A stretch of 6,877 nucleotides of DNA. Source: an uncultured Archangium sp. (lineage in GTDB: Bacteria; Myxococcota; Myxococcia; Myxococcales; Myxococcaceae). The position numbers were made by a program, and so were the translations under genes. Positions 1-6,064 of the stretch are shown in pieces. The stretch lies in NCBI GenBank assembly GCA_937875615.1, contig CALNBU010000323.1, positions 1-6,877 on the forward strand, given 5' to 3'. The notes under the pieces were generated by a model. The model was not told where the DNA came from. It saw only the letters and a list, made by a program, of their open reading frames with translations, and ran no database searches. The stretch's first letter is position 1, and each line of letters begins with the position of its first letter.

Positions 1-364
1 GCCCGACGAGGCGGCGACCACCATCCGCGACGCCTACCTCGATCGCATCGACCACGGCGGGCTGGGCCATGTGGTGCGGGGCAGCTTCGATGAGCTGGCG
101 GCGCTGGAGCTGGCGAAGATCCTCGGCGCCTCCATGAAGTCCGGGCGGCTGGTGGTGCGCGCCGGCGCGCAGGAGGGCTACCTCCAGTTCGAGCGGGGCC
201 GCGTGGTGTACGCCACCTGGACCGACAAGAAGGGCGAGGCCGCCATCACCCCGCTGCTGACCGCGCCCCAGGCCGACTTCACCTTCGACCCCGAGGCGCT
301 GCTCAGCGACATGCCCAACGCCGACCGCGACTTCGACGTCATCACCCGCGAACTGAGCGGCTGA
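1..364 (+). CDS. DUF4388 (PATAN-like) domain protein, C-terminal part, 5' end outside window
   Basis: The reading frame is open from the left edge (first complete codon at base 2) to a TGA at 362-364, giving about 120 visible residues. A GTG at 71 is in frame, but the open frame and plausible protein sequence continue upstream, so the true start lies outside the window. The visible part looks like a DUF4388 domain: SFDELAALELAKIL, then a basic KSGRLVV strand, EGYLQFERGRVVYA, a KKGEAAITPLL helix and the closing FTFDPE strand. In this family the pattern is typically 'expresses poorly conserved function, Gly-rich beta strands plus helices', and the domain is often joined to receiver, GAF or other signalling domains in myxobacteria and cyanobacteria (PatA N-terminal type). 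Its partner domain cannot be seen here. The last 20 or so residues (SDMPNADRDFDVITRELSG) form an acidic tail. It converges on the tatD gene with only 9 bases between the stops. Family assignment is from pattern recognition; the specific role is unknown. Confidence 0.75.
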   Translation, partial: PDEAATTIRDAYLDRIDHGGLGHVVRGSFDELAALELAKILGASMKSGRLVVRAGAQEGYLQFERGRVVYATWTDKKGEAAITPLLTAPQADFTFDPEALLSDMPNADRDFDVITRELSG

Positions 365-373
365 GCGGGAACC

Positions 374-1153
374 TCAGAGCTCCACGCGCAACGACAGCAG
401 CGCGGCGGTGTTGCGGGCGCAGCGCAGCGCCACCTCGTCGGGGTCGCGCCCGTGCAGCTCCGCCACCTTCTTCGCCGTCTCCGCCACGCGCATCGGCTCA
501 TTCGGCCACTTGCCGCGGTAGGGCACCGGCGAGAGGTAGGGCGAGTCGGTCTCCACCATCAGGCGATCCAGCGGCGCGAACTTCACCGCCGCCTGCAGCG
601 CCTCGTTCTTCTTGTAGGTGACGACGCCGGAGATCGACAGGTGGAAGCCCAGGTCGAGGTAGCGCCGGGCCGCGTCGGTGTCGCCGGTGAAGCAGTGGAT
701 CATCCCGCGAGACAGGCCCTCACGGGTCAACACCTCCACGCAGTCATCGTGGGCGTCGCGCACGTGGATGACGATGGGCTTGCCCACCTGCTTCGCCAAC
801 GCGCACTGGCGGTGGAAGGCCGCGCGTTGCGCGTCGCGCGGCGCGTGATCATAGAAGTAGTCCAGCCCGGTCTCGCCCACCGCCTTCACCTCCGGCAACG
901 CCGCCAGCCGCTCCAGCTCCAGCCAGTCGGCCTCGGTAGCCGCCGCGGCGTCGTGCGGATGCACGCCCATGGTGGGGGTGAGGAGGTCGGGGTGGGCGCG
1001 CGCCGCGGCGAGCGCGTTGCCGAAGTCGCCGGGCAGCAGCTGCCCCACCACCACCGCGTGCACCACGCCCGCCTCCTGCGCGCGGGCGATGACCTCGTGG
1101 GTGACGGGGAAGTCCTTGAGCTCCAGATGGCAGTGGGCGTCGATGAGCTTCAT
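374..1153 (-). CDS. tatD: TatD-family metal-dependent hydrolase / DNase
   Basis: A 259-residue protein, the usual length for TatD (about 255-265). These are cytoplasmic TIM-barrel amidohydrolase-superfamily enzymes; characterised members have 3'-5' exonuclease or DNase activity linked to DNA repair and fragmentation, though many are annotated only as putative hydrolases. All expected metal ligands are visible: H7 and H9 in DAHCHLE, E94 in GETGLDY, H130 in VIHVRDAH, H153 in IHCFTG and D203 in ETDSPYLSP. The start ATG (1153-1151) overlaps the TGA of the HEAT gene as ATGA, which supports it as the real start and suggests translational coupling. A GGAGGA sequence lies about 12 bases upstream. It is last in the holA-metG-HEAT-tatD operon; metG followed by tatD is a common bacterial arrangement, which favours the TatD/YcfH-type assignment. 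Which paralogue (TatD, YcfH or YjjV type) cannot be told from sequence reading alone. The stop at 376-374 faces the DUF4388 gene. Confidence 0.93.
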   Translation of the reverse strand: MKLIDAHCHLELKDFPVTHEVIARAQEAGVVHAVVVGQLLPGDFGNALAAARAHPDLLTPTMGVHPHDAAAATEADWLELERLAALPEVKAVGETGLDYFYDHAPRDAQRAAFHRQCALAKQVGKPIVIHVRDAHDDCVEVLTREGLSRGMIHCFTGDTDAARRYLDLGFHLSISGVVTYKKNEALQAAVKFAPLDRLMVETDSPYLSPVPYRGKWPNEPMRVAETAKKVAELHGRDPDEVALRCARNTAALLSLRVEL

Positions 1154-2094
1154 GGGGTGGCGTAGTCCTCCAGGAGGGTGGCGAGCTCCTGCCGGGCGCG
1201 GGGGTCCTCCAGCTGGAGCGCCTCGACCGCGTTGCGCTCACCCAACCGGAGCAGGCCCTCGGCCACGTCCAGCTTGAAGTCATCGCTCACCGCGTCCGAG
1301 CCCAGCAGCGTCCGCAGCCGCGCCGTCACGTCATCACCGCCGTGGAAGCCCAGGGCCCTGGCCGCCGTCCCGCGCGCGAAGTCTGCGGGCGCGTCGAGGA
1401 TCTCCAGCAGCTTCGCCCGCGCCGCCGCCGAGCGCAGCTCGCCCAGGAACTCCACCGCCATCGGTCGGTCCAGCGCCAGCGGCTTGCCGATGCGCTTGAA
1501 GAGGTGGGCCTCCCCTTCCGGCGCGCCCAGCACCGCCAGCGCTCCGGCCACCTGGGTGCGGTCGAAGGCCGGCACGAACCACCCCTGCAAGACGCGCAGC
1601 AATGGCGCGATGGCCGCGGCGTCGCCCAGCCAGGCCAGCGCCGCCGCCGCACGAAACCGGAAGTCCCGTTCGTCGAGCGCCTCCACCAGCACCTCGATCC
1701 CCGCCGGGTGCTTCAGCGCCGCGATGCCCCGCGCCGCCTCGAAGCGCAGTGCGAACTCCGGAGCCTGAAGCCCACCCGTCAGCGCCGCCCGGGCCTCGGG
1801 GAGCTCGAGATCCGCCAGCCGTCCGGTCGCCTCCAACCGGAGCTCGAAGGCGGCGTCCGACAGGAAGCGCACCAGCAGGTCCTTCGCTTCGCCCGGCGGC
1901 AACCGCACGCCCGCCAGCGCCAGCCCGGCGCGGCGCACCTCGAGCTGCGCGTCGGCCAACAGCCGTGGGACGTCGCTGACCTCGCCCAGCTCCGCCAGCT
2001 GCTCGGCGGCCTCCGCGCGCTTCTGCGGCGCCTTCTCCTGCTCCAACGCGAGCAACGCCTGCGCCCGCGGAGCGGCTGACTGCGGCGCGCTCAT
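1150..2094 (-). CDS. HEAT-repeat protein of unknown function
   Basis: A 314-residue protein rich in Ala, Leu, Glu and Arg, built almost wholly of paired short helices. HEAT-like (PBS-lyase type) units can be picked out at about residues 26-50, 54-78, 82-108, 113-140, 143-170, 178-200, 209-233, 238-264 and 272-295. Examples are RAEAAEQLAELG, FRFRAAAALAWLGDAAAIAPL and RGTAARALGFHGGDDVTARL. There is no signal peptide, membrane segment or catalytic motif, so it is probably a cytoplasmic scaffold or protein-binding adaptor. The ATG (2094-2092) overlaps the metG stop as ATGA, and its TGA overlaps the tatD ATG the same way. Open sequence upstream in the same frame is only the shadow of metG, so I take the ATG at the overlap. 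Its location suggests co-expression with metG and tatD, but does not by itself give a function. The partner is unknown; it need not be related to either enzyme. HEAT fold is well supported; specific role is not. Confidence 0.85.
   Translation of the reverse strand: MSAPQSAAPRAQALLALEQEKAPQKRAEAAEQLAELGEVSDVPRLLADAQLEVRRAGLALAGVRLPPGEAKDLLVRFLSDAAFELRLEATGRLADLELPEARAALTGGLQAPEFALRFEAARGIAALKHPAGIEVLVEALDERDFRFRAAAALAWLGDAAAIAPLLRVLQGWFVPAFDRTQVAGALAVLGAPEGEAHLFKRIGKPLALDRPMAVEFLGELRSAAARAKLLEILDAPADFARGTAARALGFHGGDDVTARLRTLLGSDAVSDDFKLDVAEGLLRLGERNAVEALQLEDPRARQELATLLEDYATP
1166..1171 (-). promoter_or_regulatory. Shine-Dalgarno-like GGAGGA upstream of tatD, partly self-complementary
   Basis: On the minus strand GGAGGA lies within the end of the HEAT gene, 12 bases before the tatD ATG, somewhat further than the usual 5-9. 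Just before it is CCTCC, so the stretch reads CCTCCTGGAGG, which can fold as a 4-bp stem with a 3-base loop and would partly hide the site. With the ATGA stop-start overlap, this fits translation of tatD by ribosomes finishing the HEAT gene. The sequence is plain to see; the regulatory reading is inference. Confidence 0.4.
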
Positions 2095-4118
2095 TTCACC
2101 GCCGTGCCCGGAGACACCGGCCCCGGGTCGAGCAGCACCAGCTCCCGTCCGCCCTTCCCCGCGGTGAGGATCATCCCCTGCGACTCGATGCCCTTGAGCG
2201 CGCGCGGCTTGAGGTTGGCCACCACCACCACGTTGCGCCCCGTCACCTGCTCCGGGGCGTAGGCCTCGGCGATGCCCGAGACGATGGTGCGCGGCGCGGC
2301 CTCGCCCAGGTCGATGGACAGCTTGAGCAGCTTGTCGGCCTTCGGCACGCGCTCGGCCGCCAGCACCTTCCCGGCCACGAAGGACACCTTCGCGAAGTCG
2401 GCGAAGTCCAGCTCGGCGACGGGCTCGGCCACCGGCGCCACCTTCTGCTTCGGCGCGGCCTTCGCCACCTCCACCGGCGGCGCGGAGGCCACCAGCTTCG
2501 CCACCACCTCCTCCTCGATGCGGCCGATGAGCGGCGAGGGGTCGCCGATGGGCTGCGAACGGTCGAGCAGCGGGTACGTCGCGCCCTCGAGCTGCTGGAA
2601 GGTGAGCTTCGGTCGGTTGAGCTGCGCCGCCAGCTTGTTGGCCAGCTGGGGCACCACCGGGTCCAGCAGCGCGGTCAGCAGGTAGACCACCTCCGCGGCC
2701 TCGGACAATGCCTGCTTCGCGCCGGCCGGGTCGGTCTTCATCACCTTCCACGGCTCGGTCCTGGTGAGGAACTGGTTGGCGGCGTAGCCGACCTCGAGAA
2801 TGGCCTTGATGGCCGCCCGGTGGTCGAAGCGCTCGTAGGCCGCGCCGATCTCCTTCACCCGGCCCAGCACCTCGCGCACCAACGCCCCGCCCACGGCCTC
2901 GTCGGCCGGCGCCAACGCCTTGTCTCTCGCCAGCAGCGAGAGCGTGCGGTTGGCGAGGTTGCCCAGGTTGTTCACCAGCTCGGCGTTCACCCGCTGGCGG
3001 AACTCGGTGAGGCTGAAGTCGAGATCCTCCGGCCCCGGGCCCAGCAGCGAGGCGAAGTAGAAGCGCAGGTAGTTGGGGTCGAGCAGCTCCAGGTAGGGCC
3101 GCGCGTTGATGAAGGTGCCGCGCGCCTTCGACATCTTCTCGCCGTTGACGGTGAGGTGCCCGTGGATGTGCACCCGCTCTGGCACCTTGAGGCCGGCCAC
3201 GGTGAGCACCGAGGGCCAGAAAAGACAGTGGAAGTAGACGATGTCCTTCCCGATGCAGTGGATGACGCGCGCATCGGCGTCGGCCGCCCAGTAGTCGAGC
3301 GCGGCGCCCTCCCGCTCCTTCCACGCGTCGACGCTCGAGATGTAGCCCACCGGCGCGTCGAGCCAGACGTAGAAGAACTTGTTGTCCTCTCCGGGAATCG
3401 GGAACCCGAAGTACGGCCCGTCGCGAGAGATGTCCCAGTCTGCGAGGCCCTTGTCGAAGAACTGCTGCAGCTGCGCCGCGAGCCCGGGGTGCATGAAGCC
3501 CAGCTTCTGAAGCTGCGCCTTCAGCAGCGCCTCGTGGCGGCTGAGCCGGAAGAAAAGGTGCTTCGAGGTCTTCCACACCGGCGGCTGCCCGCTCAACACC
3601 GAGTACGGCTGCTTGAGCTCCTTCGGCCCGTAGGTGGCGCTGCACTTCTCGCACGCGTCGCCGTACTGGTCCTTCGCGCCACAGTTGGGGCACTCGCCCT
3701 TGATGAAGCGGTCGGCGAGGAAGCGGCCGGCCGTCTCGTCGAAGGCCTGCTCCACGTCCTTGCTGCCGATGAAGCCGGCGTCCCGGGCCCGGTTGTAGAT
3801 GAGCTCCGCGTAGCGGCGGTTCTCGGGCGAGTTGGTCGACGAATAGAAGTCGTAGCTGATGCCGAAGTCGTGGAAGTCGCGCCGGTGCTCCCGCCACACC
3901 TCGTCGATGAACTGCTCCGGCGTCACGCCCTTCTTCTGCGCGGAGATCTCCACCGCCGTCCCGTGGGTGTCGTCGGCGCAGAGGAACGCCACGTCGTCGC
4001 CACGGCTGCGCAGGTAGCGCACGAAGATGTCGGTCTGGATGTGCTCCACCATGTGGCCCAGGTGGATGGAGCCGTTGGCGTAGGGCAGCGCGCAGGTGAC
4101 GAGCGTCTTGGAGACCAT
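2091..4118 (-). CDS. metG: Methionyl-tRNA synthetase, long form with C-terminal tRNA-binding domain
   Basis: A 675-residue class I aminoacyl-tRNA synthetase, close in length to the E. coli enzyme (677). It charges tRNA-Met and initiator tRNA with methionine using ATP in the cytoplasm. The HIGH motif is HLGH at residues 19-22 (PYANGSIHLGHM). A zinc-binding connective domain has CPNC (143-146) and CEKC (156-159), the four-Cys E. coli type. WDISRDGPYFGF (228-239), YVWLDAPVGY (250-259) and FIGKD-like CIGKD (288-292) follow. The signature loop is KMSKA at 328-332, where KMSKS is usual. The helical anticodon-binding domain spans about 345-530 and includes NLGNLANR (384-391). An Ala/Pro/Val/Lys-rich linker (about 545-568) leads to a Trbp111/EMAP-II-like dimerising tRNA-binding domain (573-675: DFAKVSF, DKLLKLSIDLG, ANLKPRALKGIESQGM). 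The start is 2 bases after the holA stop, and the stop overlaps the HEAT gene start, placing it in the middle of the operon. Its Shine-Dalgarno is weak, consistent with coupling to holA. Confidence 0.98.
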   Translation of the reverse strand: MVSKTLVTCALPYANGSIHLGHMVEHIQTDIFVRYLRSRGDDVAFLCADDTHGTAVEISAQKKGVTPEQFIDEVWREHRRDFHDFGISYDFYSSTNSPENRRYAELIYNRARDAGFIGSKDVEQAFDETAGRFLADRFIKGECPNCGAKDQYGDACEKCSATYGPKELKQPYSVLSGQPPVWKTSKHLFFRLSRHEALLKAQLQKLGFMHPGLAAQLQQFFDKGLADWDISRDGPYFGFPIPGEDNKFFYVWLDAPVGYISSVDAWKEREGAALDYWAADADARVIHCIGKDIVYFHCLFWPSVLTVAGLKVPERVHIHGHLTVNGEKMSKARGTFINARPYLELLDPNYLRFYFASLLGPGPEDLDFSLTEFRQRVNAELVNNLGNLANRTLSLLARDKALAPADEAVGGALVREVLGRVKEIGAAYERFDHRAAIKAILEVGYAANQFLTRTEPWKVMKTDPAGAKQALSEAAEVVYLLTALLDPVVPQLANKLAAQLNRPKLTFQQLEGATYPLLDRSQPIGDPSPLIGRIEEEVVAKLVASAPPVEVAKAAPKQKVAPVAEPVAELDFADFAKVSFVAGKVLAAERVPKADKLLKLSIDLGEAAPRTIVSGIAEAYAPEQVTGRNVVVVANLKPRALKGIESQGMILTAGKGGRELVLLDPGPVSPGTAVK

Positions 4119-4120
4119 GC

Positions 4121-5497
4121 TTACCGTTCGTTCTCTCGGCGGATGACGTGCATCTGGCTGTCCCACGCGGCCGCCTTGCCGCACAGGGTCCACAGGAGGC
4201 GCTCCAGCACCAGCTTGTCGCCGCCCAGCTTCAGCGCCAGATCGGCCTCCGCGCAGGAGACGAGCCCGCGCAGCAGCGTCTGACGACCGAAGAGGCTGGC
4301 CGTCTCCATGTCCTTGAAGGTCTTGAAGGGGTGCGGCACGCGGGCCTTGTTGGCCTTCAGCTCCGCTTCGAGCTTCGGCCACACCCGCGCCTGGAAGTCG
4401 TTGTAGGTGCGCGGCGGCTTGCCCCCCGACAGCCGCGCGATGCGCTCGGAGCTGCTCAGCATGGCGCGCACGATGCCGGCCACCGAGCCCAACAACATGA
4501 GCGGGTGGCTGCCCTGCTCCACCGTCTCGTCGACGTACTTCTTCGCCGCCACGAAGTCGCGCTTCGCGATGGCGTCGCTCAGCTCGAAGTACTCGTCTTC
4601 GCGCACGTGGCCCACCAGCAGGTCCACGTCCTTCCGCGAGATGCTGGCGCCGTCGGAATAGAGCGCCAGCTTGTGCAGCTCCGACTGCAGGAGGCGGAAG
4701 TTGCCGCCCACCCGGTCCACCAGCAACTCCAGCGCGCCGGCGCCCAGCGCCTTCTTGTGCGGCGCCAGGGTGTCTTTGGCGAAGCGGCCCAGCTCGTCGA
4801 TGGCCTTGACGTCGACGTTGCCCTTGAAGTCGCGGATCTTCGAGATCTCCTTGAACTCGAAGACGCGCCCGGCCTCCTTCGCCAGCTTGACCAGCGGGTG
4901 CTTCGCCTCGAGGTCGCTGGTGATGATGACCAGCACCTGCCCCGGCGGCGGCGCGCTCGCCAGCCAGCTCACCAGGGCGCCGTCGTCGGACTGCGCCGAG
5001 GAGAGCCCCTCGGCGGCGCAGAAGGTGGCCACCTCCCGGAGGAACTGCACGTCGAGCTCCACCAGCGTGATGCCGAGGTCGCGCTCCCACTCATGGGGCT
5101 TCGGCGCGGAGAGCTCCGCCACACCCCAGCCGGCGCGCGCGGCCACGTTCAGCACCCGCCGAGCGGCCTCCTTGCGACGGTTGGCCTTCCACGCGTCGCG
5201 GGCGCGGTTGAGCGCGTCGGGGCGGCCCTTCTTCGGCGCCAGGAACTCGGGGTCTCTCAGGCAGACCACCTTGCGCCCGCCGAACATCGGCAGCGTGTTG
5301 AGCTCCGCGGCCACCTCGCGCGGCGAGGCGACGTCCATGGTCACCAGGTTGAGCGCCGCGCTGCCGCCGGGCACCAGCTTCTGCAGCAGCGTCTCCGCGG
5401 CCTTGCGGACCAGGAACTCCTCGCCGACCAGCAGGTACACCGGCGACTCGCCGCCCGCATCGAGCTCCGCCAGCGCGTCATCGAGGACCTCACCCAT
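4121..5497 (-). CDS. holA: DNA polymerase III delta subunit (clamp-loader wrench), with an internal insertion
   Basis: A 458-residue protein, against 343 for E. coli HolA. Delta binds and opens the beta sliding clamp within the gamma/tau-delta-delta' clamp loader. Typical delta sequence starts with SPVYLLVGEEFLVRKAAE (18-35), continues with LNTLPMFGGRKVVCLRDPEFL (66-86) and resumes with LVSWLASAPPPGQVLVIITSDLEAKHPLVKLAKEAG (175-210). Then follow GNFRLLQSELHKLALY (265-280), SRKDVDLLVG (287-296), EYFELSDAIAKRD (302-314) and HPLMLLGSVAGIVRAML (331-347). Between about 87 and 172 lies extra sequence, partly basic (RARDAWKANRRKEAARR), that E. coli-type deltas lack. No Walker A motif is seen, as expected for delta. 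The chosen ATG (5497-5495) has GGGG about 9 bases upstream and places the conserved N terminus correctly; an in-frame GTG 18 bases earlier is possible. Longer extension would run over the divergent lipoprotein gene and is unlikely. It heads the operon, 2 bases before metG. HolB, not HolA, is the subunit more often found near metG-tatD, but the sequence here matches HolA. Confidence 0.9.
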   Translation of the reverse strand: MGEVLDDALAELDAGGESPVYLLVGEEFLVRKAAETLLQKLVPGGSAALNLVTMDVASPREVAAELNTLPMFGGRKVVCLRDPEFLAPKKGRPDALNRARDAWKANRRKEAARRVLNVAARAGWGVAELSAPKPHEWERDLGITLVELDVQFLREVATFCAAEGLSSAQSDDGALVSWLASAPPPGQVLVIITSDLEAKHPLVKLAKEAGRVFEFKEISKIRDFKGNVDVKAIDELGRFAKDTLAPHKKALGAGALELLVDRVGGNFRLLQSELHKLALYSDGASISRKDVDLLVGHVREDEYFELSDAIAKRDFVAAKKYVDETVEQGSHPLMLLGSVAGIVRAMLSSSERIARLSGGKPPRTYNDFQARVWPKLEAELKANKARVPHPFKTFKDMETASLFGRQTLLRGLVSCAEADLALKLGGDKLVLERLLWTLCGKAAAWDSQMHVIRRENER

Positions 5498-5554
5498 CGC
5501 GGGCCCCGTTACCACCCGGAGCCGGCGTAGAGAATACGGTAGAAGCACGACCCC
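5498..5554. promoter_or_regulatory. Divergent intergenic region between holA and the lipoprotein gene
   Basis: This 57-base gap must hold, or abut, the start signals of both the minus-strand operon and the lipoprotein gene. Its AT-richest patch is around 5528-5545. On the minus strand, TATTCT (5536-5531) matches the sigma-70 -10 consensus at 4 of 6 bases and would give a leader of roughly 27 bases before holA, but I find no convincing -35 at 16-18 bases upstream. On the plus strand, AGAAG at 5541-5545 is a weak Shine-Dalgarno 9 bases before the lipoprotein ATG; no clear -10/-35 pair stands out. Promoter placement is tentative. Confidence 0.35.
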
Positions 5555-6016
5555 ATGCGCACCCCGCTCTTGTTGGCAGCTCTGGTCATGTCGTCGTGTG
5601 GCCCCGAAGAAACGCCCGGCATCGCCAGCACTCCGCTGGCGGGCACGGTGAGCGGCGCGCCGTGGAAGGCGCTGTCGGCCACCGCCTCGGCGAGGAAGGC
5701 CTTCTCGGACGATCTCAGCGAACGGTGGATAGACGTGGGCGCCGGGACCTTCGACTGCGACACCTTCGGCATCGAGCCCGAGCTGATCGGCACCATCCCC
5801 TGGAGCGGCACCGGCTACGGCTTCAGCCTGCAACAGAACCTGACCATCGTGACCCGCGAAGACGGCGAGACGATCAATCGGGTGGCGCTGAGGGGCCGCG
5901 TGGAGTTGGTGACGCTGACGGAGCCGGGCGGCGAGCCCAGCGTGCTGCGAATCCGCGCCGAGGCCAACGACGACAACGTCGTGGAGGGCGAGATCCAGGT
6001 CACCGTGTGTGACTGA
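5555..6016 (+). CDS. Small predicted lipoprotein, myxobacterial type, function unknown
   Basis: A 153-residue protein with a short lipoprotein signal: MR, a hydrophobic run TPLLLAALVM, then the lipobox-like MSSC with Cys15 as the predicted lipidated residue. Met at position -3 is less usual than Leu or Val, but the rest of the signal is standard. After maturation the chain begins CGPEET; with Gly at +2 it is not an obvious inner-membrane retention signal, so outer-membrane sorting is plausible. The mature part begins with a PLAGTVSGAPWKALSATA segment and reads like alternating beta strands, ending in EGEIQVTVCD. Two more Cys, C68 (FDCDTF) and C152 (last but one), could form a disulfide in the envelope. 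The layout (G-T-V-x-G near the start, a central Cys, and a G-E/T-I/F-x-x-x-x-C ending) resembles a loose family of short secreted beta-proteins I associate with myxobacteria, but I cannot name a family or function. It is a single gene: divergent from holA, convergent with ndk. Confidence 0.8.
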   Translation: MRTPLLLAALVMSSCGPEETPGIASTPLAGTVSGAPWKALSATASARKAFSDDLSERWIDVGAGTFDCDTFGIEPELIGTIPWSGTGYGFSLQQNLTIVTREDGETINRVALRGRVELVTLTEPGGEPSVLRIRAEANDDNVVEGEIQVTVCD

Positions 6017-6025
6017 GCGAACGGA

Positions 6026-6051
6026 CGGGTGAGCCCAGCTGCGCTCACCCG
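6026..6051. terminator. Bidirectional hairpin between the lipoprotein gene and ndk
   Basis: CGGGTGAGC (6026-6034) and GCTCACCCG (6043-6051) form a perfect 9-bp inverted repeat around an 8-base loop, CCAGCTGC. It lies 9 bases after the lipoprotein stop and 13 bases after the ndk stop, in the only gap between the two convergent genes. A symmetric stem can serve both strands. There is no T-tract on either side, so termination would rely on the stem alone or on Rho, as is common in high-GC genomes. The structure is directly visible; the role is inferred from placement. Confidence 0.72.
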
Positions 6052-6064
6052 CGCGTCACGTCAC

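Larger units (their letters stand above)
374..5497 (-). other. Predicted operon holA-metG-HEAT-tatD
   Basis: Four same-strand genes are packed with junctions of +2, -4 and -4 bases. Both overlaps are ATGA, with each downstream ATG sharing bases with the preceding TGA. No gap is large enough for an internal promoter or terminator outside coding sequence. The operon is bounded on its upstream side by a divergent lipoprotein gene and on its downstream side by the convergent DUF4388 gene. Co-transcription is inferred from spacing, not measured. Confidence 0.88.

Noticed and set aside
361..377. CTGAG-CGGGAAC-CTCAG inverted repeat as a terminator
   Set aside because: Only 5 base pairs, overlapping both stop codons, with no T-tract; too weak to list as a terminator.
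452..2079. Plus-strand open frames at 452-1165 and 1342-2079 opposite tatD and the HEAT gene
   Set aside because: Compositional shadows of GC-rich coding sequence; the opposite-strand frames carry full TatD metal ligands and HEAT repeats.
2095..3897. Long upstream extension of the HEAT gene frame
   Set aside because: It runs in a second frame through metG and its translation is Arg/Gly/Ala-rich shadow. The ATG at the metG stop overlap is the sensible start.
2820..4283. 487-codon open frame on the plus strand opposite metG
   Set aside because: Antisense shadow of a clear MetG protein in GC-rich sequence. The translation is dominated by Arg, Val, Leu, His and Glu with no recognisable motif, and it crosses the holA-metG junction.
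4119..5090. Upstream extension of the metG frame into holA
   Set aside because: The conserved MetG N terminus (VSKTLVTCALPYANGSIHLGH) begins at the ATG at 4118; the earlier part is an off-frame shadow of holA.
4148..5530. 460-codon open frame on the plus strand opposite holA
   Set aside because: Antisense shadow with His/Arg/Gln/Leu-rich low-complexity translation; the minus-strand frame encodes a well-supported HolA.
5498..5833. Upstream extension of the holA frame to an ATG at 5833
   Set aside because: It would run antisense through the lipoprotein gene, and the extra residues resemble no delta subunit. The family N terminus fits the ATG at 5497.
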